DNA from: Sepioteuthis lessoniana
Lineage: Eukaryota > Mollusca > Cephalopoda > Myopsida > Loliginidae
Length of the DNA stretch: 64,000 nt
Assembly: GCA_963585895.1 (NCBI GenBank)
Contig: OY757913.1
Location: forward strand, 108,050,599-108,114,598
Reading direction: 5' to 3'
Part shown: piece after piece, positions 20,344-31,650 of the stretch
How positions within the stretch are numbered: position 1 is the first letter of the stretch
How the letters are laid out: each line of letters begins with the position of its first letter
Program-made: the position numbers and the translations under genes
Notes under the pieces: model-generated
What the model was told of the DNA's origin: nothing
Database searches by the model: none
Seen by the model: the letters and a program-made list of their open reading frames with translations, nothing else

Positions 20344-20930
20344 CTCAGCTCACCAGGGCTGTAAAATACACCAACTGCATCCCTCCAGAGTGATAATACT
20401 CCTCTAGTGAGTGTCCTGAATATAACATTAAACCATCGGATGGCTTTGCTCCTGGCCTGGTGCTTTGGAAAATATGAAGTACCCCTTTATTACCATTGCT
20501 ACCAGGTTAACCCTGACCCTGAGTGGTAGCACATGATAGAGTTCTATCTAGGGGTCGAATAGAACTGTTTAAAATTTAAACTGAAAGCAAACAAATCGCG
20601 TACGCTAAATAGAATTGTTAGAAATAAAACTTTGATCTATTAACTGTATGTAAACAAATGACTAATATTTAATTGAATTATTAGGGATACGTAGGAATAC
20701 TTAGGACAATTTAACTGTGTGTAATGTTGAATAGAATTATTCGTGTCAGATAACAATAATTGAAACCATTTAGCTTTGTAAAAACAATAACAATACTTGT
20801 GGTCAAATAAATTAGTTTTAACTCATTTAAAAATGAAATTATCCACTAATTGTTTACCTAAGAATCATATGTTTATCCATTTAAATGAGTGCAAACAAAT
20901 TACGGGTGTTAAATTGTTACTGTTATATGG
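20344..20930 (-). mobile_element. CR head and middle zone
   Basis: Head in sense direction: GGGCTGTAAAATACACCAAC, CATCGGATGG, CCCTGACCCTGAGTGGTAGC, GGGGTCGAATAGAACTG. About five diverged middle blocks follow (AACTGTATGTAAACAAATGA and relatives). Confidence 0.75.
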
Positions 20931-20931
20931 A

Positions 20932-21205
20932 GGTGCCCATGGTGTAATGGTTATCGTCGTGGGAAATGGACACAGCGACACGAGTTCAAATCCTGGACGA
21001 GACTGATTGCATTTCACATAGCACTAATACCCTTGGGAAAGGTATGAATCCAATTATTCTCCCTCCAGCTATAAATAGTAGGGCAGACTAGGTTCTTCAG
21101 CCTTGGTGAGGCAACTAGTCTCGGAGAAGGAAAACTCTGAATTAAAACCAGCTTAAAAACTGACCTTGTGTCATATCCTGCCCGAGTGGAGGGGTTGGGT
21201 AAATA
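20932..21205 (+). mobile_element. S3 tRNA-headed SINE inside a CR copy
   Basis: Box A TGGTGTAATGG at 20940-20950 fits the Pol III consensus at all fixed positions. Box B AGTTCAAATCC lies at 20983-20993. The body CATAGCACTAATACCCTTGG, GAAGGAAAACTCTGAATTAA and tail CTGACCTTGTGTCATATCC end at GAGTGGAGGGGTTGGG. This is the best preserved S3 head in the window, together with 47888-48178. Confidence 0.85.
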
Positions 21206-22045
21206 TGTATAGCAGTACTTGAAACCATCTTAGTGTAAAAATTGATTAATAGTCAATAGAATGATTCAAATTCTATGGAAATATTTAAACTATTTTACTG
21301 TGTGCAAAAAAATGAGCTCAGGTGTGTTTAAAAATGTTATCAACAATATGTGCCTAAAAATCACACATTTAATATATATATAAAAAGGATTTGGTATAAG
21401 ATAACCTACAATGGTTAAAATGCCATTAAAACCCTATAAAACCAAGTCATATATATTTGATACATATATATATGTATACAGAGGATCAGGCATTAAATAA
21501 CCTACAATGGTTGATATGCCATTAAAAGCCAACCAAACCAAATCATATATATTTAATATATATGTATTAAGAGGATTTCGCATTAAATAACATATAATGG
21601 TTGATATGCCATAAAACCTTTAAAAAACATACATTTAATATATATGTATAAAGAGGATTCGGCATTAAATAACCTACAATGGTTGATATGCCATTAAAAG
21701 TATATATTTGATATATATGTATAAAGAGGATTTGGCATTAGATAACCTAAAATGGTTGATATGCCATAAAACCTAACCAAACTAAACCTTATATATTTAA
21801 TATATATGTACAAAGAGAATTTGGCATTAAATGGCCTACAATGGTTGATATGCCATTAAAAGCCAACCAAACCAAATCGTATATATTTAATATATATGTA
21901 TAATGAGGATTTGGCATTAAATGACCTACAATGGTTGGTATGCCATTAAAAGCCAACCAAACCAAATCGTATATATTTAATATATATGTATTAAGAGGAT
22001 TTGGCTTTAAATAACCTACCATGGTTGATATGCCATAAAATGCAA
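21206..22045 (-). repeat. CR middle zone and tail-unit array (about 8 units)
   Basis: Middle zone 21206-21360, then ~88-bp tail units to 22045 with GCATTAAATAACCTACAATG and GGTTGATATGCCATTAAAAG. The part 21206-21672 matches 8150-8640 in reverse, including private variants such as GAGGATCAGGCATTAAATAA. Confidence 0.85.
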
Positions 22046-22555
22046 GCCAATCGGTGTGTATTTTTATTTACATTTTTTGTCTCGTTTTTTTAAAGAGTTT
22101 TTGCGGTGGGGGAGAATATATATCGCTTAATTGAATGAGAATGTTTCACATACAAAATATTCATAATTTAGCAAAATATATTGAGGACAGATAAGTCCTT
22201 GTTTGAACTTTTTGGTAGTAAAAGTATGTACGTGAAACGAAAGCCTGAAGAATGACCGAAAAATAAAAGTGAATATCATTGTAGTTATTGAAATTCTATC
22301 TTTTACTAAAAAGAAATTAAAAAATATCTCATTTTAAGATGTTCTTTCAAAGAAATGCTCGGTACACTCAACCTTTTTCTCTCAAGTCTATATATGAATA
22401 TCTATAGTATGTGTGTGTCTGAGTGCGCCAACTTATGTTTTATGTGTGTGCGTATATGAGGGGGGGGTCTTTTTGTACTATGCATTTCGGTGAGAATTGA
22501 AGATATATTATAAAATTCCTGACATAAATTGACGACCAAAGACGCGTGATAAATT
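22046..22555. other. No recognised feature
   Basis: AT-rich unassigned sequence. Short frames only. Confidence 0.4.
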
Positions 22556-22945
22556 GTCTTTGATTTATGGACACTAACGAAACGTATGGAGAAAAAGCTA
22601 GATGGGAGCTACACAAGAACGCTATGTGCTGTTTTGAAAAAAAAAAAAACTTGAAGAAACACCACATAAAACAGCAACTATTCAGCCACTTACTCCCATT
22701 TCAATAATCATGCAAGCGAGACGAACAAGACCTGAGAGACACTGCTGCAGAAGCAAAGACCAACTCATAAGCGATGTTCTCCAATAGACTCCTACACATG
22801 GACGCACAAGTATTGGCCGACTAGCAAATATTTACTTACATCAGCTCCGTATCGACACTGAATGTAGTTTGAAATACCTGCCAGATGCAATGAATGATAT
22901 GCATTGATGGCAGAAAAACGCCGGGGAATTTCGCACAATCAGTTT
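22556..22945 (+). pseudogene. L1 LINE C-terminus relic
   Basis: Decayed copy of 3690-4060: TTTATGGACACTAACGAAACG (WTLTKR region), KLDGSYTRTLCAVL, RRTRPERHCCRSKDQLISDV, then DAMNDMH..W near 22880-22915. An A-run at 22637-22648 causes a shift. Non-functional. Confidence 0.7.
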
Positions 22946-22957
22946 TCTTTTTCCTAG

Positions 22958-23140
22958 ATCGGTTGCCATACTAAGGTTAAAGTGCATAGTCTGCCCTACT
23001 ATTTACCCATTGCTAGTGGGAAAATAGATGAATTCATACATTTCTCAATGATAAAAGTGAATTGTGAAATGGTAACAACCTTGTCCAGTATTTGAACTCG
23101 GGTCGTCGTGTCCATTTCCTACGATTGCCTCCAATATATA
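22958..23140 (-). mobile_element. S3 SINE, 5' two thirds
   Basis: Antisense S3 with CTACTATTTACCCATTGCTA, box B reverse TATTTGAACTCGGGTC, and CCATTTCCTACGATTG at the head. The tail is missing. Confidence 0.65.
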
Positions 23141-23152
23141 TATATATATATA

Positions 23153-23187
<35 letters not shown>

Positions 23188-23189
23188 AC

Positions 23190-24055
23190 CTTTTATTGGC
23201 CAAGTTATCTAATATTTTCCACATTGCTGCTCACCATACGCTTATATTTCATCCTTGTTTATACTGACCCAAATAACTAGAAAATCTTATCTCTCCCCCT
23301 CCCACATCATGGAGGTTTTTCGTGTTGTAGTTTCCGGTCTCTCGGATACCAATCGACAACCGAACGGTTCTACCTGTTGTTTGTAAAAATTACAACGAGT
23401 TCGGTCCTGCGGACCCTCTTATTTTGATACTATACGATCACATCCTTCACTCCGGTCTGCTCCAGAATTATCTCTCTACGAAAGTGTTCCCGCAATGATA
23501 TTCACAGAATTGATCTTTCTCTGACCCTCTTCGTCATAACCAGTCTCTATTTTTCCTTTTTTGTGGTAGCTTACGTTTTCTAGCATACGACATCGCAGGC
23601 AAAACTGTGTTATTAAAGAGATTGGCATGTTGGGTCTTGTCCATCTTTGCTTTGGGCATATCTTTTATGCTAGTAAATGCCATCTATCTTGATCTTATTC
23701 TACACAAGATTTCCGCATCCACTTCTCGGTATATATTCCTCATCTGTTCAAAGTAGACGAACTCTTTCACCCTCTCAGTTATTTGGATTACCACCACTAT
23801 ACAACCATGTGGTACATCTTCAGAACACACACGCACGCACGCACAACTATATATATAAATATATATATATATATATGTGAGTGAGGATTGAGTTCCTTAT
23901 AAGTATACTTTGTTTGCTCGTCCTTTTGAACTTACTCTTTGTTCTCTATGCCTTTGGTACAAACATACAAACAGCGAACCATTTGTCGGTACCTTTCCCT
24001 TCTTTTGTTGTTTTCTTGCCCTCTGTCGGTTTTTACGATAAATGTCTTTAAAATA
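23190..24055. other. Unassigned stretch
   Basis: A pyrimidine-rich, non-repetitive segment (23270-23800), then (ACGC)n/(TA)n at 23828-23877. No coding signal recognised. Confidence 0.35.
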
Positions 24056-24071
24056 AGAGTGCTCATACTGT

Positions 24072-24733
24072 AACAGAGTATCTATCTATCTATCTATCTA
24101 TCTCAGTCTGTTCATATCCCCAGCTCCGGCCCATCTAAAGGATGGCAGTGACATTCCAAAACATTGATATACCATTAAACAAAGAAACCGAAACCTGTTC
24201 ATATGTATTTATCTATTTGTCAATCTACCTTAGTCTGTTCTTATCTATCTATCTATCTATCTATCTATTTTCCCGGTTGGCTAGAGCTGCAAAATACAGC
24301 GACTGCTTCTCTGCAGAGGAGTAAGACTCCCACAACTAATGTCTTGGATATGACACTAAACAATCTGATGGTGAGGTTCCAATAATTCTGGAGCTTTGAG
24401 GAATGCAGTGTATCGCTTCATTGCCATCGTTTCCAGGTCCAATCTGGCCCGGAGTGATGGCGCCTGATAGGGTCAAAAAGAATTAAACTGTGCACTCATG
24501 GTAAACTGAATTGTTTGAAATAGAACTGTTTATTTGAATAAAAATGGATTTGGCATTAAAAACTTACAAAGGTTGATATGCCATAAAACACAAACAACCA
24601 TAGCTATCTATCTATCTATGATCATATCTAGCTCTCTGTCTATCAATCTAAATCTATTCTTATCTATCTATCTATCTATCTATCTCAGTCTGTTCATATC
24701 TATCAATCGATTCAATCTGCTCCACTGGCCTCG

Positions 24734-24786
<53 letters not shown>

Positions 24787-24830
24787 TCAGTCTGATTTGC
24801 TCGGCTCTATTCTATCTATCTTAGTCTTTT
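24072..24830. repeat. (TATC)n microsatellite clusters
   Basis: TATC runs at 24080-24105, 24241-24269, 24604-24621, 24661-24685 and 24735-24786, separated by a CR copy and by TCAGTCTGTTCATATC spacers that recur and suggest duplication of the whole block. Confidence 0.9.
24272..24600 (-). mobile_element. CR, short copy with head, one middle block and tail
   Basis: Head TTGGCTAGAGCTGCAAAATA and CAATCTGATGGTGAGGTTCC, middle AACTGAATTGTTTGAAATAG, tail GGATTTGGCATTAAAAACTT ... GGTTGATATGCCATAAAAC. Inserted between TATC tracts. Confidence 0.75.
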
Positions 24831-24839
24831 CATATCTAT

Positions 24840-25125
24840 GAAACTTTAGTTCATACTCTGGTAGCAAAGGAAATTAATCTGGGTCATATTTATCGTTTTA
24901 TCGAAACAAAATTAAACATAAGAAAATATAAAACAATGTATTTATTATTTAGACATTTTATATCCTTTTTAATATTTAATTGAATTTAATCATATTTTAT
25001 GTATTTTTGGATCAAATATTAATATTATATTCTTTAGCACTAATATGCTACTATCCATAGAGCACATAATGTTTGATAGTGATTAATAAATTACGTCTCC
25101 TGTACAATATCATTGAGTTCTATTC
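24840..25125. other. No recognised feature
   Basis: Very AT-rich, no repeats noted. Confidence 0.4.
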
Positions 25126-25129
25126 TTAA

Positions 25130-25200
25130 TGGGTGCACTAGACAGCTGACCTTAAGCCACAACTAATTTTTGATTAGTAAGTGGTTAATGGTCCGTGAAC
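25130..25200 (+). mobile_element. S6 SINE tail fragment
   Basis: GACCTTAAGCCACAACTAAT and TTAGTAAGTGGTTAATGG resemble the S6 tail (CCTTGTGCC...AGCAAAA...AGTAAATCAC). Confidence 0.35.
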
Positions 25201-25258
25201 TAGCTTAATAGCCTTCTGCAATATTTTTACAATGGTCGAGATTATCAAGACTGCCAAT

Positions 25259-25510
25259 GTTGTTTCTTTTTATCATTAAGGGTTTTCGGACTATTGTCTT
25301 CATCTTTATTGTTATTTCCGTTTCGGCCGATATGTCCTCCTTCACGGAACTTTGATCTACGTCCTTTATTGAAAACACGGGGGTCCCTTGTTCTGTTTCC
25401 GTTAGCCATAACTGGGTACAAGTGTTAAGTATTCCTGCTCGCCAGCAGGATTGAACCTGCAACCTCCAGATGATTGTCTCCTTAGAAGCTGAGGGAACCA
25501 ACGCCTATAA
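25259..25510 (-). mobile_element. S5 tRNA-headed SINE-like element
   Basis: On the minus strand, CTCAGCTTCTAAGGAGACAA and a box B GGTTCAATCC (reverse at 25448-25457) form a tRNA-like head. The body with CGGAAACAGAACAAGGGACC, GACGTAGATCAAAG and GGCCGAAACGGAAATAACAA matches 5710-5990. The open frame 25205-25501 is incidental. Confidence 0.6.
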
Positions 25511-25514
25511 CCGT

Positions 25515-26160
25515 TATGTGCCCTGCTGGACAATTCAGAGTGAATTTTTGGGATTTATAAACTTAATGTTTTTACTTGACAATTACTACTATTATGTATT
25601 ATTTTTTACCTGTGCTCATATTCAGATTATTTTTCTTTCTCTTAGACATCTTTGGTCGAGAAAAACAAATAAGCTAAAATACTTTTGTGCGAATATCTTA
25701 CTTTATTTCTTCTATGACGTCCATCTAACTTATTGCCCGTGTACATCTTTGAGCAGTTCTGGAACAGAGATGGAAATTTATGCAAATACCATTATTTGCA
25801 CATGTGTGCAGCTTAGCGTATCGAAACCAACTAAGTAAATGTTGTATCTATTTTACCGATGCCGTCCGATCATGTGCTTTTTCTTTAATCAAAGCTGCGG
25901 ATTCAAACGACCCCTGGGGTCACTATACATTACTCAAACCAAGTGATATTCTAACTGTATTTGATTAAAATTTCGCATTCAAATTCTTCAATGTATTACT
26001 CATCATATTGACGTGTTCGGTTCTCATCGGACGTTTGTTTCCTACTTCTCGCCTTGTGACATTACTAAGCTTATTATGGTAAACGTGCTAAACTCACAAA
26101 CCTTTACTCGTGAGTTAATTCATTGATTTTAAAAACATGTCAACGCATGCAAGTTTAGTT
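25515..26160. other. Unassigned stretch
   Basis: The frames 25470-25838 and 25780-25968 have no recognisable motif. No element recognised. Confidence 0.35.
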
Positions 26161-26169
26161 TTTCCCTAA

Positions 26170-27000
26170 AGATTAATAGCCTAGTAGGCTGTGGCTGTAG
26201 AATATACCGATTGCATCTCCGCAAAGATGAAAGACTCTACCAACGAGTGTTCTGATATGATGCTAAACTATCTGATGGCGAGTCTCTAGTCCTGGAGCTT
26301 GGGGGAATATAGAGTATCCTTTTATTGCCATTGCTCTCGGGTCCACTCTGACCTGGAGTGGTAACACTTGATAGGGTCTATAGGTCAAATAGAACTGTTT
26401 GACATTTAAACTGCGAACAAATGACATGCTAAATTTAATTCTTAGAAATAGAAACGTTTAATCATTTAACCGTAAGTAAACAAATGACTGGTATTTAATC
26501 GAATCGTTGGTGATACATAGCAAAACTTGGAACCATTTAACTGTTTGCAAACGAATAAGTAATATTAAATAGAATTATTATTAATGTTAAATATCAATAC
26601 TTGAAACTCTTTAACTGTGCGCCTAAATTGAATTATTGGAATTATATAACAATACTTGGAACAATCTAACTGTCTCCAAATAAATGAATAGTGTTGAATA
26701 GAATAATTAGTGTTGAATAATAACACTTGGAATCACTTGACTGTGTGCAAACAAATGATTATATTGAATAGAATTATTAGTGTTAGATCGTAATTATTGG
26801 AACTGTCTGTGTAGAAATAATAGGAATACTAGTGTGCAAACAAATTAGTTCTAACTCAGTTAAAAATAAAATTACCTCTAAACTATTTATGCTAACAAAT
26901 GACTGATGTTACATTGTGACTGTTATATAGAAATATTTGAACCCATTTATCTGTGTGCAAAAGAGTAAGCTCAGGCTCGTTTAAAGATATTATCAACTAA
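26170..27000 (-). mobile_element. CR head and long middle zone (about 9 diverged ~66-bp blocks)
   Basis: Head: GGCTGTGGCTGTAGAATATA, CTATCTGATGGCGAG, GTCCACTCTGACCTGGAGTG. The middle zone repeats the order AACTGTGTGCAAACAAATGA, GAATAGAATTATTAGTGTTA, ATACTTGGAACC at roughly 60-70 bp. This is the clearest view of how that zone was built from tandem units. Confidence 0.8.
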
Positions 27001-27290
27001 ATGTGTTTACAAATCATATATGTTAATATATATGTACAAAGATAATTTTTTATTAAATAATCTACAGTGTTTTATAGAGCATAAAACTTTACTTAATCAA
27101 AACATATATATTTAATATATATGTATAAAGAGGGTTTTCCATTTAATAACCTACAATGGTTTATACGCCATACAGCCCAACGAAACCAAATCATATATAT
27201 TTGATATATATATATATATATATATGATTTGGCGTTAAATACCTACAATGGTTGATATGCAATAAAACCCAACCAAACCAAATTAGAAAT
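27001..27290 (-). repeat. CR tail units (3)
   Basis: Three hairpin units with GTATAAAGAGG... and TATATATTTGATATATA spacers end in CAACCAAACCAAATTA. Confidence 0.8.
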
Positions 27291-27351
27291 TAAGAAGTGA
27301 CGTTCTTATCGAATATGAATAATTTTCAAACAAATATTTAAGCAATAGATG

Positions 27352-27480
27352 AAACTACGGTAGGCCCAACCACTCCCGGTCAGAGTAAACTTGAGAGTAA
27401 TGATAATAAAGGGGCACGCCTTACTTTCCAGATATCCAGGACTGAGACCTCGCCATCAGATTCTCCCTTTTTATGCAGGA
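27352..27480 (-). mobile_element. CR head remnant
   Basis: Plus-strand CCCAACCACTCCCGGTCAGA, GATAATAAAGGGGCACGCC and CTCGCCATCAGATTCTC match the antisense head with many changes. Confidence 0.5.
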
Positions 27481-27504
27481 GATACATTCAGCATATACAA
27501 AGTT

Positions 27505-27872
27505 CTACTGATAAGGCGTATAAGTGAGTCCATTTCTGAGAGCCCACTATTTCTGACCCTGTGCCACAACTTTGCTAAGTTTAGTAAATAACGACTACTA
27601 TTGTCCACAAGCTGTTTTGTAATGGTTGACAAGCTCGTCGAGCAGACCATGATTATTGATTTCGATTCTCATTGGGTGCTTTCTTCTTCTGGCTTAGTGC
27701 CGTAACTAAGCAAAAATTAGTTAATGACTGCTAAAAGAGCATCTTGCGTGGTTTTATACAGAGTGAGCGAAACTTATAGACTTTTAATTGTGAGTTCAAT
27801 TATGAAAGCTCTGAATTTCTGGCTTTGTGCCAGACTATGTTAAATCTAGTAAATGACTTCTAAACTAAGTTT
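27505..27872 (+). mobile_element. Three consecutive S6 SINE body/tail units
   Basis: Three similar segments in one orientation: GACCCTGTGCCACAACTTTG (27555), GGCTTAGTGCCGTAACTAAG (27700) and GGCTTTGTGCCAGACTATG (27820), each followed by A(A/G)T(T/A)AGTAAATGAC-like sequence. The second has a tRNA-like box B TTTCGATTCTC at 27660-27670. Confidence 0.55.
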
Positions 27873-27874
27873 TG

Positions 27875-28730
27875 CAAATATCAAGAATTGCTTTAAATTA
27901 AACCTTGAGATTACTGAAAGAAAAAAATGTCTTCGGAGAAAAATGTTTCAATTCATTCGGATTTCTACACTTGCGATTCTATACGATTACTTTGCGTAAA
28001 TATATTCAATATACAATACACACAATTATCATTATAGATTAGTAAGTTCACTTAATTTTCCTGGAATAAAGGACCGTGCAGATTACTGCTATATTTAATG
28101 GAAAATGAATTAAAATCAAAATTAAAAGTGGGCGGATGGCATTTTCTCTTAGATAGAATACTTTCCGACAGGCACAACAACGACAGAAAGAGCGAGCGAG
28201 AGAAAGAGAGAGAAGTTGGAATGATAAATGTCGGAAAAAAATCGAGAAAAGAATGTTCGCCCAAAGACGTGGCAAACCTGCCTTTACAAATTTATCTATG
28301 AGCGACATTTTGCTAAACAAAAATATCACTCAAAGTTAACATGAAAGAGAATTAGAAAATTCTCTGGGCATTGTGAAGTGAAAATCAGCCAATTATAGAC
28401 GTTAATAGTGCATTGCCAATTTAAGCTGTAGCACATTCTAAAGACTACTGAAAGGACCTTTTGAAAAAAAATAAAATTAAAACTGAAATAAAGAAAAAGA
28501 AAATAAAAAGGTAGAGAGAGAAAAATAGATAGGAAAGAAGTAGAAAAACGAAAGAAAAAAAAATGGATGAACATAGTTTTACTACGCATGCGCAACCGCC
28601 TTTGTTTGCATTGTTCTGTTAAAAATCACTGGCTTCCGTTTTAGAATAAAATTTATCAACCCCACCCTAGCTGTCTTCGCCAAAACAAAAAAACACACGT
28701 ACACTGAGAAACACTCACACAGACACTGAA
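27875..28730. other. No recognised feature
   Basis: AT-rich with a purine-rich block at 28180-28260 and 28455-28560. Open frames on both strands (28048-28329, 28098-28301, 28326-28595) are low-complexity. Confidence 0.4.
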
Positions 28731-28731
28731 A

Positions 28732-28732
28732 A

Positions 28733-28770
<38 letters not shown>
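28732..28770. repeat. (CA)n microsatellite
   Basis: Pure CA run. Confidence 0.95.
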
Positions 28771-28772
<2 letters not shown>

Positions 28773-29057
28773 AGTAGTTTTGCGTGAATCGTGTTGTGTT
28801 TGCATTTCAACATTCATATGAACGTGTGTGCGTCAATAATAAATGAAAATGTCTGATGAGAATGTGGTTTTATATTAAAAAGAGATTAGTTTCGTATTTA
28901 TATCGTCAATATGAATGACTATGTGTGCATACATTTCAAGAGGTCTGTTAATGGCGGACTCATTTCAATACGATTTTTTTTGGTAACATTGCTTCGAAGT
29001 GAAATAAAGAAAACGCATCAAAATTTAAAAAGTAATTCATAAGTAGAATTAAACGTA

Positions 29058-29119
<62 letters not shown>

Positions 29120-29268
29120 TCAAATTAGTATATATATATATATTGTTTTGAATTCATAAAAGCCAACTTGCTGATGTCATCATCTAAAACTTACCTTTTT
29201 GTTCAAGCTATACATTAGTCATTAGTATAAAGTCTGTTTATCTCTGAAAAAATATAATGCCAATCTCT

Positions 29269-29312
<44 letters not shown>

Positions 29313-29737
29313 CAATAATGACAATTATCATGAATATTCAAAGTTTTATATGCGAAACATATTGCAAATGAAAGATTCGGCGGGAAACTCATGTCTCTAA
29401 ATGGCTTCCCCAACGAATGAAAATATATCTTTAAAATGAAGTATAGTTCTTTATTTCCTAAAGTGGTGATTTCGAAAAAAGTGTGAATCTTTTCAAATGC
29501 TTTAATGGTGGTGTCAGGTAATATGTATAATATAGTAAAATGCTTCGCCCCGAAAACCGTGAAACTCAGAGTTACGAGTTGCTTTTATATCTGATTACAT
29601 TTTAATGTTTTGATGTTTGCTTTACGGTTTCTGCGTCCTTTGTAACTTCTGTGTATTGAGCACTGTCATAGTTTGAATGATTTTTTAGGCGTTTTTTGTT
29701 TTAAATTTCATCTATCAGTGAGTGTGTTTTTTTAAAT

Positions 29738-29740
<3 letters not shown>
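28771..29740. other. Unassigned stretch with microsatellites
   Basis: (CA)n-(TA)n at 29059-29115, TA at 29130-29141 and 29272-29310. Otherwise no feature recognised. Confidence 0.4.
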
Positions 29741-29776
<36 letters not shown>

Positions 29777-30125
29777 TCATCATCATGTCGTGTCGTTAGC
29801 ATGGATATCCCTGACCCTTTCTCGCCACTTCTCCCTATCATTCATCGCTTCTGGCAGGTCTTCAGGGCTACATTCCGTATCCTCACATAGCTGCTGTATG
29901 TATGTTCGAGCTGGTCGTCCTGCTTTTGCTTGGCCATATGCGGGATACATAGGAGTACATCACTGATGAGCTCGTCCTTGCTTCTCCAGCAGTGTCCTGC
30001 GTGTCTGGTTCGTCTAATTTGTATAGTTTTCGTGATGGGGGGCAGGTGGACGTATAGTTGGTGCCTTGTGGGTTGTTGCCTCCAGGACTTGTTCAATATT
30101 GCTCTCAACATTCTTCACCATATAT
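29741..30125 (-). pseudogene. L1 LINE C-terminus with (GAT)n tail
   Basis: On the minus strand 30111-29842 is open and encodes MLRAILNKSWRQQPTRHQLY, VHLPPITKTIQIRRTRHAGH, CWRSKDELISDVLLC, then the GRP..TY.Q region with a shift. The copy ends at ATGATGATGACGAT near 29776, adjoining a TA run. 5'-truncated at about 30120. Confidence 0.85.
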
Positions 30126-30161
30126 AACAACTCCCATTTCATCGCGAAAAAAAATTTGACT

Positions 30162-30735
30162 AGTTGGCTGGGGCTGTAGAATACACCGACTGCTTCTCTG
30201 CAGAGGGATAAGACCCTCCCCAACGAGTGTCCTGGTATATGACACTAAACAATCTGATGGTGAGGTTGTAGTAATGCAATAGCTTTAAGGAATTCGGAGT
30301 ACCCTTAATTGCCATCACACTCCCAGGTCCACTCTGGCCCGGAGTGGTAGCACCTGATAAGGTCCTATCTATGGGTCAAATAGAACTAAAATGTGTATTT
30401 ATACTAAACTGAATTGATTGAAATAGAACCGTTTTGACATTTAAACTACATGTTTAATGCGAAACTGAATTGTTTGAAATAGAATTATTTTGACATTTAA
30501 ACTGCGTACTTATGCTGAACTGAATTGTTTGAAATGGAACTATTTTTGTATGGTAAACTGAATTGTTTGAAACAGAACTGTTTTGACATTTAACTGAGTG
30601 TAACCAAAAACTATACTTATACTAAACTGAATTGTTTGAAATATAACTGTTTATAAGGATAAAAATTGATTTGGCATTAAATTATCTGCAATGGTTGATA
30701 TGCTATTAAACCAAACCAAACCAAACCAAATAAAA
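30162..30735 (-). mobile_element. CR composite repeat, complete short form
   Basis: Head (TTGGCTGGGGCTGTAGAATA, GACACTAAACAATCTGATGG, CTCTGGCCCGGAGTGGTAGC), GGGTCAAATAGAACT, four middle blocks, one tail hairpin at 30665-30710 and a CAAACC run. A good reference copy for the family because it has a single tail unit. Confidence 0.8.
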
Positions 30736-30789
30736 AAAAAATTACTTATCATTCATTTTAATTTCTATTCCTTAAAAGAAATTTTTCCC

Positions 30790-31350
30790 ATCGATAAACA
30801 AGCTTTTGTATTCCTACAGCCCAGAATTCTTTGAAGAGAGTTTTTAACTATTTGCTCACAAAGCTTCTCACTACATCATCGCTTGAAAACTTTGTTAAAC
30901 GCAAAAATTCTTTGAGAGGGGAGCAAATCTGTACTGTAAGGAGGATGTGGCAGCTGTTCCGAAACAAAACCGACCGTTTTCATTGTTCTACCTACAGTAT
31001 GAGGCCTTGCATTGTATGGGGGAAAACCAACGACAACTGACCTTAGAAAAGGCAAGCTCATTCATTTTATGAGTTGTACCCGCAGAAATTCACACAGTTA
31101 TTCAGAACGATCCTCTATTGGAGCTTATCATTCGCAGGGATGTTTGGCCTGTCTTCATCTTGAATATTTGACCTTCTTTAGAAAATTTAACCCATTTATA
31201 AGCATTTTTTTATTTAAAAAAAAAACTGGCTTCTCCATGTACATCACTCATTCTTCGGCAAATTTCACATGATTTGCACTTCTTTTCAGCCAAAAAATTC
31301 ATGACAGACCTCTGTTCAAGCTTAAACACTGTTTGATTTTCCGACATTTT
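30790..31350 (-). pseudogene. M2 mariner transposase relic
   Basis: On the minus strand the N-terminal helix-turn-helix reads MSENQTVFKLEQRSVMNFLA, EKKCKSCEICRRMSDVHGE, then YKWVKFSKEG (31350-31160). A large part is deleted. The C-terminal part has YNARPHTVGRTMKTVGFVSE, LPHPPYSTDLLPSQRIFAF (31015-30885), where mariners usually have DNARPH and PPYSPDLAPSD. The second catalytic Asp is Tyr, and the third is retained as D in STDL. Stops and shifts occur throughout. This lineage differs from M1. Confidence 0.75.
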
Positions 31351-31499
31351 GAATAGCCTCTAAACAAATTTTTCGTCGAAATGAAAGTAATTTTTGTTAT
31401 GAACCAATTCCAAACAACGCAGAGTTGACATTTCTGGAAAATATTCTGAAAAAACTTGTCTTGCTTTATTAAAATAATAGTTCACTATATTTATTGAAT

Positions 31500-31650
31500 G
31501 ACATATATATATATATATATATAGTATTCTTGGTCCAGTTAAACCAGAGTTGGGAGTAATTCCATCAGGACAAGAAATTATTCATGAATGAATATATAAA
31601 ATTTTCCTGGTAAAGAGCTCAATGTACTAATAATACATTATTATTTAAAG
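31500..31650 (+). mobile_element. R1 dispersed repeat after a TA run
   Basis: GGTCCAGTTAAACCAGAGTT and GGGAGTAATTC at 31530-31565, then AAGAGCTCAATGTACTAA, match 50850-50968 in reverse orientation. Both copies adjoin (TA)n tracts. Confidence 0.65.
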
